Assembly: GCA_963585895.1 (NCBI GenBank)
Contig: CAUZXS010004361.1
Location: 1 to 64,000, forward strand
Reading direction: 5' to 3'
Source: Sepioteuthis lessoniana
Lineage: Eukaryota > Mollusca > Cephalopoda > Myopsida > Loliginidae
Length of the DNA: 64,000 nt
This document shows positions 34,948 through 45,066 of the stretch, piece by piece. Both the position numbers and the translations under genes were made by a program. The notes under the pieces were generated by a model, which made no database searches, was not told where the DNA came from, and was given only the letters and a program-made list of their open reading frames with translations. Each line of letters begins with the position of its first letter. Within the stretch, counting starts at the first letter, position 1.

Positions 34948-34950
<3 letters not shown>
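33855..34950. other. No supported gene
   Basis: There is a short ATCTATCTATCT run at 33944-33956. The minus-strand frame at 33974-34198 is Lys/Arg/Glu-rich because the plus strand is pyrimidine-rich. Nothing here is recognised. Confidence 0.5.

Positions 34951-35006
<56 letters not shown>
34951..35006. repeat. (CT)n microsatellite
   Basis: About 28 perfect CT units. Confidence 0.97.
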
Positions 35007-35009
<3 letters not shown>

Positions 35010-35104
35010 AGTGATATCAACATACGCATGGGAAAGGTATGGATTATTATTGACAGTCTATCGACCATATGGAAATCTAATCTCTGATAAAATAAAACTG
35101 GAAT

Positions 35105-35480
35105 CCTTTAGGTAGTAGCCGTGTCAGTAATGTTGTATGGCTACACTACCTGGACTTTAAACGCTTGGAGAAAAAGCTAGATGGGAAGTATACAAGGATG
35201 GTGCATGCTGTTTTGAACAATTCCTGAAATCAGTACACTACAAAACAGCAGCTTTCCATCGCACAAATCTTTCAAGTGGGATGAAGAAGACATGTTGGCA
35301 ACAGCTAGAGAATCGTCTTTCAAAGGAAACCGTCAAAGCAATATCTTTTGGACATCCAACGGAGTGGAAATTTTCAAGTTTGATTTATAACTTGAAAATT
35401 GATGAAAATGATGACGGGGAGCAGCTCAATTTTCTGTGTATCAGTTGGCATAAACAGTTCTAAGAAGAAAATAATGACAA
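35105..35480 (+). mobile_element. 3' fragment of an RTE/Jockey-like non-LTR element
   Basis: Shifting frames give AVSVMLYGYTTWTLNAWRK, YTRMVHAVLNNSWNQYTTKQ and QQLSIAQIFQVG-RRHVGNS. These match the segment after the reverse transcriptase in a common RTE/Jockey-type LINE (consensus of the type LLYGCTTWTL...LDGNYTRML). This is a different family from L. The assignment rests on remembered motifs, and the copy is broken by frameshifts. Confidence 0.6.
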
Positions 35481-35559
35481 CATACAATTATGTGTCAGTA
35501 GTTAAACGCTCTTAAAAAGTTCTCTGTCTCTTGTAATGTTTGTTTTTTCAACAGATATC

Positions 35560-36500
35560 CTTGTGGGGGTTGTATGTTATTTTGGTGATTTCAGTAGATG
35601 TGCGTCCGTAATTTACGGGTATTGCTCTCTAAATTATTCCCACCACAAATACAACACAAAACTTTACAATCGCGTAAAAGAAATGGAATAGAACACAACG
35701 AACATTAAACAACAAACAATTTAATATGCATATAACAAAATATGAAAACAAATAAAATACATGATGTGTAAATGGCCTTTTGGAAAATAAAGTTTGGCAA
35801 GAAGAAAATAAATTTGTTTAAAGATGTGTGTATGTTCATGTTAACGGAGTCCGTAAATAAGTCGTTCTTACTTACATTAAGTTCACGTCTTGTTTTATGA
35901 TTGTGGCGACAGCGTGTCGCGTAGATGAAAGAAAATTTGTCGGGTTTTTCTTTTAAATGTGATTCTCGGCCATCTGAAGAGAGGTCATGAACTTTAGTTG
36001 AGGAAGGAAAAGAATTTGCCGGACATAGTATCGGCTACTGCTTTACTGGCTTAGTGGCTTGTCTTCGTCTGTGTTTGTGTGTTAGTTTGTGTGTTAATGG
36101 CTCCCTAACTCTGTGTTATTTATATCCTACAGGTGGATTAAAGAATCGTCCTAAAATTTTGGCGCGTAGACATTTATTGACCAATCAGATTTGTATTTTA
36201 CTATTTTATTTTCGAGCCTAAATATTTTCTGTTAGTTCACTTCCGATCCTATTTTTCTAGAATGTTCTATTCTATGTTTTTAGCTGATTGGTTGAAAAAT
36301 ATAAAAATATAATTTAAATGCTAATACGGTTTTGATCCTAAATTTCTAGAATGTTCTTAAGCATGTTTTTATTGCTTATTTTAAGACTAGAAAAAATGTG
36401 TATCCTATATCCTTCCACTAAACTATCTCTTCATCGTTTACTAAATTTTGCTCGAAGGCCAGAAATATCGGGCACCAGGTGAGACTCCAACTCGCAGGCA
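35560..36500. other. Promoter-like or LTR-like region with paired heat-shock elements
   Basis: Two copies of TTCTAGAATGTTC lie at 36255-36267 and 36344-36356. Each has three alternating TTC/GAA units, the arrangement of a heat-shock factor site. Each is preceded by GATCCTA. CCAAT-type words lie at 36181 (ACCAATCAG) and 36282 (GATTGGTTG). No gene is recognised downstream. A retroelement LTR is a reasonable alternative, but I could not define both ends. Confidence 0.45.
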
Positions 36501-36894
36501 ATATGAGTTTTAATTTTTTTTAAATCTAAACTGAAACTCTGTTTTGTTCTAATTTTAGAATTTAAGATTTAAATGAATGTTTGTACCGCTGAAGAAATTA
36601 TATCATAAAACGATAATGTGTAAACATTGAGACGAATCAATAGCAATTCTCGATACTTTTTTATGAATAATTTTTAGCGAAACAAAGCATTATGCAAGAG
36701 CAAAACCATCCATTTTCACCAAACCTAGCTCCCAGTGACTTTTTCCAATTTATTAAATTGAAAATTCATCTAAAAATAAGATTTAAGGATGTGGGGGAAT
36801 TTTATAGAAATACTACATCACAGCTTCACAACATATCAAAAAAGGAATTTTAGATGTACCTTGAAAAATAGAAACCTCGCTGGAATAAGTATGT

Positions 36895-37005
36895 TGAATG
36901 TCAAGGGAACTATTTCAAAGAAAATTAACGTTTTATACATTATTAATTTCTGTTTTGCTAAAAACGGTTTCAGTCTTACGACTTTTTGAATACACTTTGT
37001 ATAGA
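36895..37005 (+). repeat. Direct repeat, partner at 38080-38180
   Basis: The words AATGTCAAGGGAACTATTTC, AAAATTAACGTTTTA and TTTCTGTTTTGCTAAAAACG here correspond to AATGCCAAGGAAACTTTTTT, AAAACTAACGTTTCA and TTTCTGTTTTGGTAAATACA at 38080. The order is kept over about 100 bp. Class unknown. Confidence 0.55.
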
Positions 37006-37419
37006 TTGTTTCGAAATACACTAAATAAAATTTAACCTTAAATAAACTTGCAACTAACGATTAAGATTTTAATTAATTTCCTAGCGTTGCAATGTGGTTT
37101 AATCTTTGTTATAAAAGTTACAAATGACTTTTGTTTCTAAATAGCACAGGAATGTTTTATAAGAATGGCACTTTAAAACATATTACACTGGTTTATCTTT
37201 TTTATAAAAGTCAAATATTTCAATTATTAGGTAATGACTGGCACAGCTGTTTCTTTCACCCGATTATATGTCAATTTTAACACACTTAATCAGAGAATAC
37301 TATTTTTAAATTTTACAAAGAAGAAAAAAAAAGAAAAAAATGTTCATATATAATTTCAGTCAACATAAAACTTTCAGTTCACAATTTGAATAATAGAAAA
37401 CGATTATCTTCTAATCTTA

Positions 37420-37600
37420 CATGATTATATTCGTGGTCAAGTTTTGTTTTGTTGGGGTTTTTTTTTTTTTTGTCATTTGTTTTTTGCAGTTGATTTTTTT
37501 TTCTTTCTATAGTTTGTTGTTTTTTTGTTGTTGTTGTTGTTTTTTTGTTTTTTTTTCGTTATTTCTTTTTTTTTCCAGCGGAATACTATACCCATTTAAA
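37420..37600. repeat. T-rich low-complexity tract
   Basis: Several poly-T runs and TTGTTGTTGTTGTTG lie between 37440 and 37580. The ORFs here (poly-F, poly-Q) are products of this composition. Confidence 0.85.
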
Positions 37601-38204
37601 ATAAAATACCCGCTATCTTGTTTTTGTACCTTAAAAAAATGAAAGAATCCGTGAAAAACGATTGAGACACTTACTAAGATAAGCTTTGTTTGGCACAACG
37701 TAAGAAATATATGGTACTCTGTGAGAACCAAATTCATTAACAAAGGTGAATTAACCAAGTTTGTAAACCATTACATCACTCCAGGTGTCAGTCCATAAGA
37801 CCGGTTGTTTGTAATTTCTATGCTATGACTAACTTGGCACAAAGATTCATCATAAATATACCGCAAGTAGAGGTGGAGAGGATATCCATGAGGTCTGAGG
37901 TGGTACGAAAAAAAAATGCTTTAAGATAATCTGGAAATGATCGGGGTTTTTTTGTGAACAAAGGTGTATTTCTTTTATTCGTTTAAAATTTTTAGTAGCA
38001 TTTCTTTCGTCTACTTTAATCTATATAAATATTTAAAATCTCTGATGATCTCTATTTCAAACAATAATTCTAAAATTTATGAATGCCAAGGAAACTTTTT
38101 TAAAAAGAAAACTAACGTTTCATTGTTCATTTCTGTTTTGGTAAATACAGGTTCAGTTTCGAGACTATTGTACATTTTATATATATATATATATATAAAA
38201 TAAA

Positions 38205-38465
38205 AAAGTAAGTTGGCGACCGTAGTCGAGGGCGACCAGAAGGCCCCCTTTTCAATTGCTACTACACCAAGGTGTAGAGGAGGGCGTTACTCCTTACCAG
38301 GATTGCTCCACTTTACCCTTGATACGTACCTTATATCGCTGAGTGTTAAGCAAGGCGATATCAAGTACCATTTTTAAAGTCTATGGTATGAAGCGACCTG
38401 GGATTGAACCCAAGTCTTCCAGACCATTGGCGAACACTATATGCACTAGGCCAATGAGCCGGTTA
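38205..38465 (-). mobile_element. SINE-B, full length
   Basis: On the minus strand the head is CCGGCTCATTGGCCTAGTGC, followed by the B-box region TGGGTTCAATCCCAGGTCGC. The body has GATATAAGGTACGTATCAAG and the end GGTCGCCAACTTACTTTTT. It is flanked on both sides by short (TA)n tracts and sits directly against the palindromic element at 38476. Confidence 0.85.
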
Positions 38466-38475
38466 TATATATGTA

Positions 38476-38608
38476 TGATAGTTTGCTATACTTATGAATA
38501 AAGAATGCTTAATATCAGATAGAGCATAAGTATCTAAGGATAGTGTAAACGCAGAGTCAGTAACACTTGGTGATTATCAGTTTCTCGCCAATGTGATCAT
38601 CAGATCAA
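38476..38608 (+). mobile_element. Palindromic (TA)n-linked element, left arm
   Basis: GTTTGCTATACTTATGAATA, AAGTATCTAAGGATAGTGTA, CACTTGGTGATTATCAGTTT and GTGATCATCAGATCAAA align with the arms of the element at 5783-6093 and with 44891-45050. The matching right arm may be the one at 39694-39750, which would make a 1.27-kb element with unrelated interior. They may also be two separate half copies. Confidence 0.65.
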
Positions 38609-38999
38609 ATTGCATAACATCCAAATTTTTCGGGTCGTTACCAAAATCAACAAAATTAACAAAACAAAAACCACTGGACGTAAAGGTGTCACTGCTAAGA
38701 ATAAATAAGTCGGAACTAAAAACGAGACATTTATTTCATAAGTTACAAATGATTTATTCTATAAAGCGAACAAAAACAGACAACGGCTATGGCTGCATAA
38801 AAGTCCTTATGCACGAAAATCTTTCGTTTACAAAATATATATGAAACATAGGTAACATTAAAAAATAGTATCAAGAATAACATGTCTCTTACTTCCCTGT
38901 AAGTTGTTGAAACCGGCTCCTTTTTTTTTCTCCTACTAGGTGAAAGCTAGATGCTTCTTTGTTCATGTTTTCTGTGGAGAAAGTTCGTAGCTTGGTCGG

Positions 39000-39180
39000 A
39001 GACCTATTCTTCTTTTTTCTTTCGTTTCTTTACTCTTTTCTTTTTTCTTTCTTTCTTTCATTTTCCTTCGTTGTTGTCCGTTGGGGAAGATTGTAGTTTA
39101 GTCGGAGACTTCTTTTTTCTTTAGTTTCTTTACTCTTTCCTTTTTCTCTTTTCTTTCTTGTTCTTTCTCTCTTCTTTCTT
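39000..39180 (+). repeat. Pyrimidine-rich tandem duplication
   Basis: CGTAGCTTGGTCGGAGACC with following TTTCTTTCGTTTCTTTACTC (38988-39030) is repeated about 105 bp later as TGTAGTTTAGTCGGAGACT with TTCTTTAGTTTCTTTACTC. Between the copies is TTTC-type low complexity. It lies between the two arms of the palindromic element. Confidence 0.6.
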
Positions 39181-39693
39181 TCGTTCGGAATCTACATGTC
39201 CTTAAGACCTGAATTATTCCGGTTTATTTTCCCGAGAGATAGCTAACAAAACAAATTATCAACTTCTAGTCAACACGTCTCAGAGACTTAACCGTCTCTC
39301 TACTTGAACGTAAAAGTGAGCTTCTTCCCAAAAATCTCCAGTCCTGCACTTCTCAGAAACTACATGTCTCTCTGCTAGGCCATTAAAAAACTTCTGCCAC
39401 GATCTATCTCCAGTACGTCCCCAGCATACGGTGTGTTATCGAGAAAAGAGAGTGAATTTTTACCTCCTTCTCCCACTTCCAAAAAAAAGAACCCTTGACT
39501 CTTCCCTTACCACAATAGCAGCAGAAAGCCCACAACGTTTCAACTAATCCGATACCAATAAGAGCAGCTCTGTCCTTTTCTGCCACACAGGTGAAAAAAA
39601 AAAAAACACAAACTTTTCAATCTGCAACTCTGTAATTAGAATAGCAAACCGTTGCTCTTCCCTCGGTCCTTCTTCAAAAACATTTTTACAATA

Positions 39694-39750
39694 GATGAGG
39701 AACTGACAGTCACCAAGCGCCACTGAATGTATGTCTATGCTATCCTAACT
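39694..39750 (+). mobile_element. Palindromic (TA)n-linked element, right arm
   Basis: GAACTGACAGTCACCAAGCG and TGTCTATGCTATCCTAACT are the reverse complement of the left-arm words. TTTATATATATATA follows at once, again placing the end against a TA repeat. Confidence 0.7.
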
Positions 39751-40424
39751 TTTATATATATATAAAATCCTTTTGAAATAAAATTCATTTTTAATGATTA
39801 GAAAAAATAGCAAATCTTATTTCGAATCGACTGTTAAAAGTGTTAAAATGCGTTAGAGTTGCTATTCTATTGTGACAACTTTCACGAATTCTACTTCAAA
39901 GTCATTCAAGTTAAGATTGTTACTTTGTTGAGGATGTAAAATCAAGGTGATTGTAGGTACCCTAAGTTCACGTCAAACCTCAAGTTGGTTACTTTTTAAC
40001 AACTGTAACAGAACGCTAACCCATCTAATTACTGAGCTAGCTCGTTGCTGTTTAATTTCGATAATCTGTAGGGGACATACGCTTTCAGCGTGACTTGGCC
40101 AATTAATTAAAAAAAACTGATTTATCGTACAATTTAAGTTTTCTGGTGTTTGAATAATACGCTTGAGTATTAAGTGGTTGGAATATAAACTCACTCTGGA
40201 TTACTTCAAAATAATATAGCCCATACGAAAAACAAATAACGGATTAAAAATGTAACAACACTTTTTGTTTATATCGTTTGTTGTATACAGCAGTTTTAAC
40301 CGTTCTCATTCGGTCCTAGACATATGACACTGAAATATGCAACACAGTTATAAACGGTCAAGTATTAAGTCAAGTCTTTAGTATTTGAAATCTGACGCAA
40401 GGTTTCATTTCAGGATCGATGGTA

Positions 40425-40430
<6 letters not shown>

Positions 40431-40486
<56 letters not shown>
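40431..40486. repeat. (CT)n microsatellite
   Basis: About 28 CT units. The poly-RE and poly-SL peptides overlapping it are artefacts of the repeat. Confidence 0.97.
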
Positions 40487-40487
<1 letters not shown>

Positions 40488-40710
40488 GACCCTCTCTTCA
40501 GATCCTCTCTGGACACTCTCTGAACCCTTTCGGACTCACTGCGACTCTTTGCTTGAGAAGTCAAAAACTCCAGCTTGTTTTGAGCCTGATGTCCAACTGG
40601 CGTGGGTGTTGGCTGATAATGGTTTTTACTAAACCTTAATATCAATTTCTCATTATCTCAATTTCCTTTAAAACAGCTTTTCCAAATTTGAGGAATTGTC
40701 CAACTCCTTT

Positions 40711-41180
40711 TTGAGTTGTTTAGGATAATAACTAGATCCACCCTCTCAACTCCAGTCTACTTTAATACGTTTCTCTCACTCATACATAGTATCAGCAGCG
40801 TCTTAGAACTCCCTTGTTCCTCCCTCTCTATCCATATAGCCTATAGCGACTAAATAGGCCAGTTTTGCTCAAACTTTTATCTTAACCAAAGAAAAAACTG
40901 CCTAAAGTCGAAGGCGAATAAACAAGAGGTCGCAAAGCAAAAAGAGTGAGCGTAGCATAGCCTTCTGCTCGTGCTGAAAAAACCAAAGAAGGAGAACCTT
41001 TGTGGGTCTCACTTAAATAACAGTAGGGGCGGAGGCTAACGGCACAAGTTCAAAATAGCCAATCAGATTCGAGCAAACATTAACTGCCGAATTTACAATT
41101 TACAACACACATTACATGCAAAACCCCAAAATAAATATATAATTATCCCCCATGAAATGTTATTATCCTAAACAACTCAA
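40711..41180. mobile_element. 470-bp element with 20-bp perfect inverted ends
   Basis: TTGAGTTGTTTAGGATAATA at 40711-40730 is the exact reverse complement of 41161-41180, and two more inner bases (AC) also match. The interior is non-coding. It includes a GC-richer part (40905-41060) and a CCAAT-type word (AGCCAATCAG, about 41055). No target-site duplication is obvious. It could be a MITE. The interior's promoter-like look leaves an LTR-derived origin possible. Confidence 0.6.
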
Positions 41181-41404
41181 ATAAAGCTGACCCTACAAGC
41201 ACTAAAAGAAATCTCTGCTCTGATAATGATGAATTAAATAAACATTGAGAAAACTTTTTAAGAGCAACTCAAAGCACGAGTCAACTGTCATGATTTTATT
41301 GAAAATCAGATGAACAATACCATCATTGTCTCTAGAGAAAATGCATTAAAATGAAAACCCAAGAAATGGTTAAATCACATATCTCCTCGTAACAACATTT
41401 AACA

Positions 41405-41655
41405 ATTCTCCCACCACAAGCTCAAGTGATTAAAAACCATTGGGATATTTTGAAATTTAAGCGTAACTTAAAAGATATTTTTCAAGGACCAGGCAAACTT
41501 GCCAATCGTCGACAAAATAAACTCAAAGAAATAATAGGTAGCAACAACATGCCAAGTGATAAAGTTATCCATAAGAATAGACGTACTGATCACCCGAATA
41601 AAAAACGGATTCAAAACATCTGTTTACCACAAACCTATATCCACTGGACGTAACC
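41405..41655 (+). mobile_element. Probable Penelope-like or GIY-YIG retroelement fragment
   Basis: The 75-codon frame VIKNHWDILKFKRNLKDIFQ with GKLANRRQNKLKEIIGSNNM resembles the linker between reverse transcriptase and GIY-YIG domain in Penelope-like elements (pattern of the type NPNLKDIF..PP..ANRR.KNLKEIIG). The nuclease domain itself is not present. Single frame without stops over about 230 bp. Assignment from remembered motifs only. Confidence 0.5.
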
Positions 41656-41814
41656 TCAACTACAACCAACCAAACAATGTTGGATAGATAAATAAATAAA
41701 TAAAATGATGCGCTGCATACAAGACTGAACAAAACAAATATATGCAATGACCCAGACACACACATACTGTTTCACTTCACACAATTGCCTCTGGGGAAGG
41801 TAAGATTCTGTCTC

Positions 41815-41975
41815 TTCTCCTCTCCCTTTCCCGACTATGGATAAATATTAGGACAGACTGTACATTTTAGTCTTTGTATGGCAATCGGTCTCGAAAAAGG
41901 GAAAAACTCCGAATTCAAACCAGTTGTACTCTATTTAAGAATTGACCTTGTATCGTATCCTGTTCCTGACGGATA
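41815..41975 (+). mobile_element. SINE-A, 3' part
   Basis: The body words are GTATGGCAATCGGTCTCGAA and GAATTCAAACCAGTTGTACT, and the tail is TTTAAGAATTGACCTTGTAT then CGTATCCTGTTCCTG. The tRNA-like head is absent. Confidence 0.72.
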
Positions 41976-42284
41976 CGTAGTACAAAGGAGAAACACAAAA
42001 AAAGACATTTATAAATCTGGCATAGAATAGAGAAAAGGGCAGACACAGCCTCCTATGGAATGAGGTTCGTATAATAGACAGATAAGCATAATGATGAATA
42101 AAACACCTAAAAGAAACTGCACATATATTATGTCGGGGTGAGCCTATCAAAAAAAAATAGTATAGAATCAGAGTGGCTTGAACCATCTAATAAAAAATAA
42201 AAAGCGTCAACTGAAGAGACATATCAGATCAGTAACGGAGAAACGTCTTCGTACTTATATGTAATTTTCCAATGGACAGTTGAC

Positions 42285-42695
42285 ACTGCCGTTGACACAG
42301 TGAATAAACCATAAGACTGGAGGGTACATGGCCGAAACGTTGTGAACAAAGAATAATATAGACGAGGAATACAGTTCGAATAATAAAAATGCTTGCAGAT
42401 ATTTGATTAATAAAAAACTCACTTTAGCATTAATTAACGAAGGGTTGATCTGCAATAAAATCAAAGCCAGTATAGAATTAAACAGCGTCTGGGAACCTCT
42501 AAAAAAACAAAAGGAAAAAAAAAAAACAGGATAAAATAAATAAGTAGATAAATGAAAGTGACAGGAACAACGGGGAAAAGATTATTCGCATTTGAATGGA
42601 ACTTCACATTGAATATGCTTAAAGAAAGCCGGAGTGTACGCGATTGAAATGTGATGAACAAAGAACAACATAGGCGAGAAAAATAATCCATCAAA
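42285..42695 (+). repeat. Two related units with GCCGAAACGTTGTGAACAAA motif
   Basis: Unit 1 (about 42325-42380) has GGCCGAAACGTTGTGAACAA, AGAATAATATAGACGAGGAA. Unit 2 (about 42635-42690) has GATTGAAATGTGATGAACAA, AGAACAACATAGGCGAGAAA. They are about 310 bp apart in the same orientation. Such motifs are common at the 3' ends of GIY-YIG-bearing retroelements, and a fragment of that kind lies upstream at 41405. Confidence 0.45.
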
Positions 42696-42974
42696 TAAAA
42701 ATTGAATGCAATAGACCCCAGCTAACAGAATTCAGACATGTATAATTCATTGAAGCCTATAATAAATTCTACTAAATTTAGTTAACCGTATAATATTAGG
42801 GACAATTTATACTGCAACCAACTTAAATTTACAAACTCATTCACGAGCTTCATAACAAAGAAACATCTTTTTTTAATTTACCACGATTCTAAAAGTAAAA
42901 ATTATCATTTACGAACTACATTGCATACCTTGGTTGAATTAATATATTGGAAAGTCAGGATGGCCATTTTATTT

Positions 42975-43260
42975 TGGCTTGTTTGGTTGTATTTTATGAC
43001 ATATTGACCCCTGTGGGTTATTTAATGCCAAATCTTATATATATATATATATATAAAATTTATTTGCGAATAATTTGTTGGTAACATAATTTTTAAACAA
43101 GCCAGGGCTCGTTTGATTGCTCACAATCAAATGGTCTCAAATATTGCAAGTACTAATAATTCTATTTAATATTTATCATTTGTTTGCACATAGTTAAATG
43201 ATTTCAGGTTAGGTTATTTGGTGTAATGCCATATCAACCCTTGATTATTTAATGCCAAAT

Positions 43261-43314
<54 letters not shown>

Positions 43315-43560
43315 TTTGTAAGTGTATAGTATATAGGTAAATTTATTCTTAAACGATTTCGAGATCATTTGTTTGCACACAGTTAAATGGTTTCAAGTAT
43401 TGCTTTTAACATGAATGATTCTATTCATCAAATCTAATTTTATATAGATCATTTGTTTGCACATAGTTTAATGGTTTTATGTATTACTAAAACTAAATTC
43501 AATGATATTAATCATTTGTTTGCACACAATTTAAATGGTTTCAAATATTGCTCAGAGTAA
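42975..43560 (+). repeat. Repeat C variant with (TA)n and KTTTGCACAC units
   Basis: Two left-end-like blocks occur. One has GTTTGGTTGTATTTTATGAC, ATATTGACCCC and TAATGCCAAATC (42980). The other has ATTTGGTGTAATGCCATATC, AACCC and TAATGCCAAATCC (43210). Each runs into a (TA)n tract (43035-43056, 43264-43310). Tandem units based on CATTTGTTTGCACACAGTTA and ATGGTTTCAAGTATTGC follow to 43555. This is the same unit type as in the complete copy (8515-9400). Confidence 0.65.
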
Positions 43561-43569
43561 TTTACTCTC

Positions 43570-43985
43570 GTCCACTGCCTTCTAGCAACTTTAAGATAAG
43601 AATAAATCGGGACAATCGCATTGGTGCTAGGGCTTGACATGCCCAGGCAATTAATCAGATCAGGCTTCTCCGACCGCTCGTCTAACCCAATAAGAGCCGA
43701 TGTGGAGTGCTGCAAGTCCCGTTACCACTTTGTTTACTGGGTCATGGACTGCTCATCCAGCAGGATTCTATCCTCAAGCATTACGGGTGGCCGCCCAGGG
43801 CCAACAGGGGGCCTCGTTGGGAGTGGGGTGTCTTACCTCTTTGCAAAGATGCAGGTAGCGTATTCTGCCAGTCCAGCCGATATGGTGGCAATTTATTTTG
43901 GACGAAACAACTACATACATAGAATCAAATCTAATAAACTACTTCCAATAGAGTGGCGGCCCCTTACGGATTTCCGTTTCTGATT
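43570..43985 (+). repeat. Divergent repeat C module, GC-rich
   Basis: GGGTGGCCGCCCAGGGCCAA, GAGTGGGGTGTCTTACCTCT, TTGCAAAGATGCAG and GCGTATTCTGCCAGTCCAGC parallel the module end seen at 20900-20970 and 47050-47110. The 120-codon open frame over it is not conserved in other copies and I do not call it a gene. Confidence 0.5.
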
Positions 43986-44275
43986 TCAGACGAACACCAT
44001 ATGCCATCCTTTCGGGCGCGCTCCGGGTGGGTAGTACTGATCGTTTCATCTGATTCGCCTGGTCCCAGAGAGCTATTCCCCCAGGCAATATTTGCTTTAC
44101 AGAGTTGAGCTCAGAGCTTGGTGCCTTAGGCGCCCAAATAGGGAAAAACTAACGGGATCAAGCATTTTTTTGTCGCGGCCGCCCATGAGTCTCGATTCGT
44201 GCATGGCTCTCCACATTAAAATGACCTTGTGTCAAATCCGACCTGGTGGGAAGTTGGATCAATAAACCAGATACA
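43986..44275 (+). repeat. GC-rich repeat E-like sequence ending in CCTTGTG tail
   Basis: GGTGCCTTAGGCGCCCAAAT resembles the GCGCCYGAGGCGCC word of repeat E at 58395 and 61375. The end ATTAAAATGACCTTGTGTCA then AATCCGACCTGGTGGG is the tail shared with SINE-A. Confidence 0.5.
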
Positions 44276-44334
44276 GAATCAAATTTGATAAACTACTCCC
44301 AAAATGATACTAGAAATACACTGAGATATAGTGA

Positions 44335-44397
44335 ATTTACCTAGCCTCTCAGCCACGGATAGAATGTGTCACAAGGTCAATCTTTAGATAGATAGAT
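44335..44397 (-). mobile_element. SINE-A tail fragment
   Basis: On the minus strand, ATCTAAAGATTGACCTTGTG then ACACATTCTATCCGTGGCTG, GAGGCTAGGTAAATTC. Only the 3' end is left. Confidence 0.55.
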
Positions 44398-44847
44398 ACG
44401 ATGACTTTGAACCCTGTCCCTTAAATGGCTTAAGAAGCAAACTAAACCATCTCCAAAATTATGCTTTGTTGATAGGTAAATGGAGTGATGTGCCACATAA
44501 TTAAACAAATGAATAAATATCTGTTTCAAATATTTAATTTAACAGTTTAAGATTGAATTAAAACATTTTCTTTCTGAGTGGATATCACCCAATTTCTGCC
44601 CCTAGCATCCCGTTATTACAGTCTGCAAACGATACAGGCAATATATATATATATATATCAAATAACAATGCAGATGCCATCATATTGGTTATGTTTTCGC
44701 TGCTTCTTTTGTGGTATTTCAAATTTTTTTAATTGTCAAAAGAACAAACTTTTCTCCTGACGATTACTTAAAGCTGAAATTAGTTAAGAATATCTAAAAA
44801 GCAAGTAATGATTAAGAAACCTTGTTTGTCTTATCACTTTTGTTGAT

Positions 44848-44849
<2 letters not shown>

Positions 44850-44890
<41 letters not shown>

Positions 44891-45066
44891 GTAGCTTGAT
44901 ATATTCATAAATAAAGCGTACTCAATAACAGTGAGAGAGCATATATATCTAAGTTAGGATAGTGTAGACACAGAATCAATGGCGCTTGGTGGTTATCAGT
45001 TTCTCGCCTATACGATCATTTGACTAAGTCTATGCCGACGTTATCCTAACATATATATATATATAT
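44850..45066 (+). mobile_element. Palindromic (TA)n-linked element, near complete
   Basis: A (CA)n(TA)n tract (44850-44890) leads into TATTCATAAATAAAGCGTAC, CTAAGTTAGGATAGTGTAGA, TGGCGCTTGGTGGTTATCAG and TTTCTCGCCTATACGATCAT. A short right arm GTCTATGCCGACGTTATCCT, AAC then meets another (TA)n (45051-45066). Compared with 5783-6093 the right arm is truncated internally. Confidence 0.7.

Noticed and set aside
43621..43983. 120-codon ORF on +
   Set aside because: Overlaps the GC-rich repeat C module. Other copies of the module do not keep the frame.
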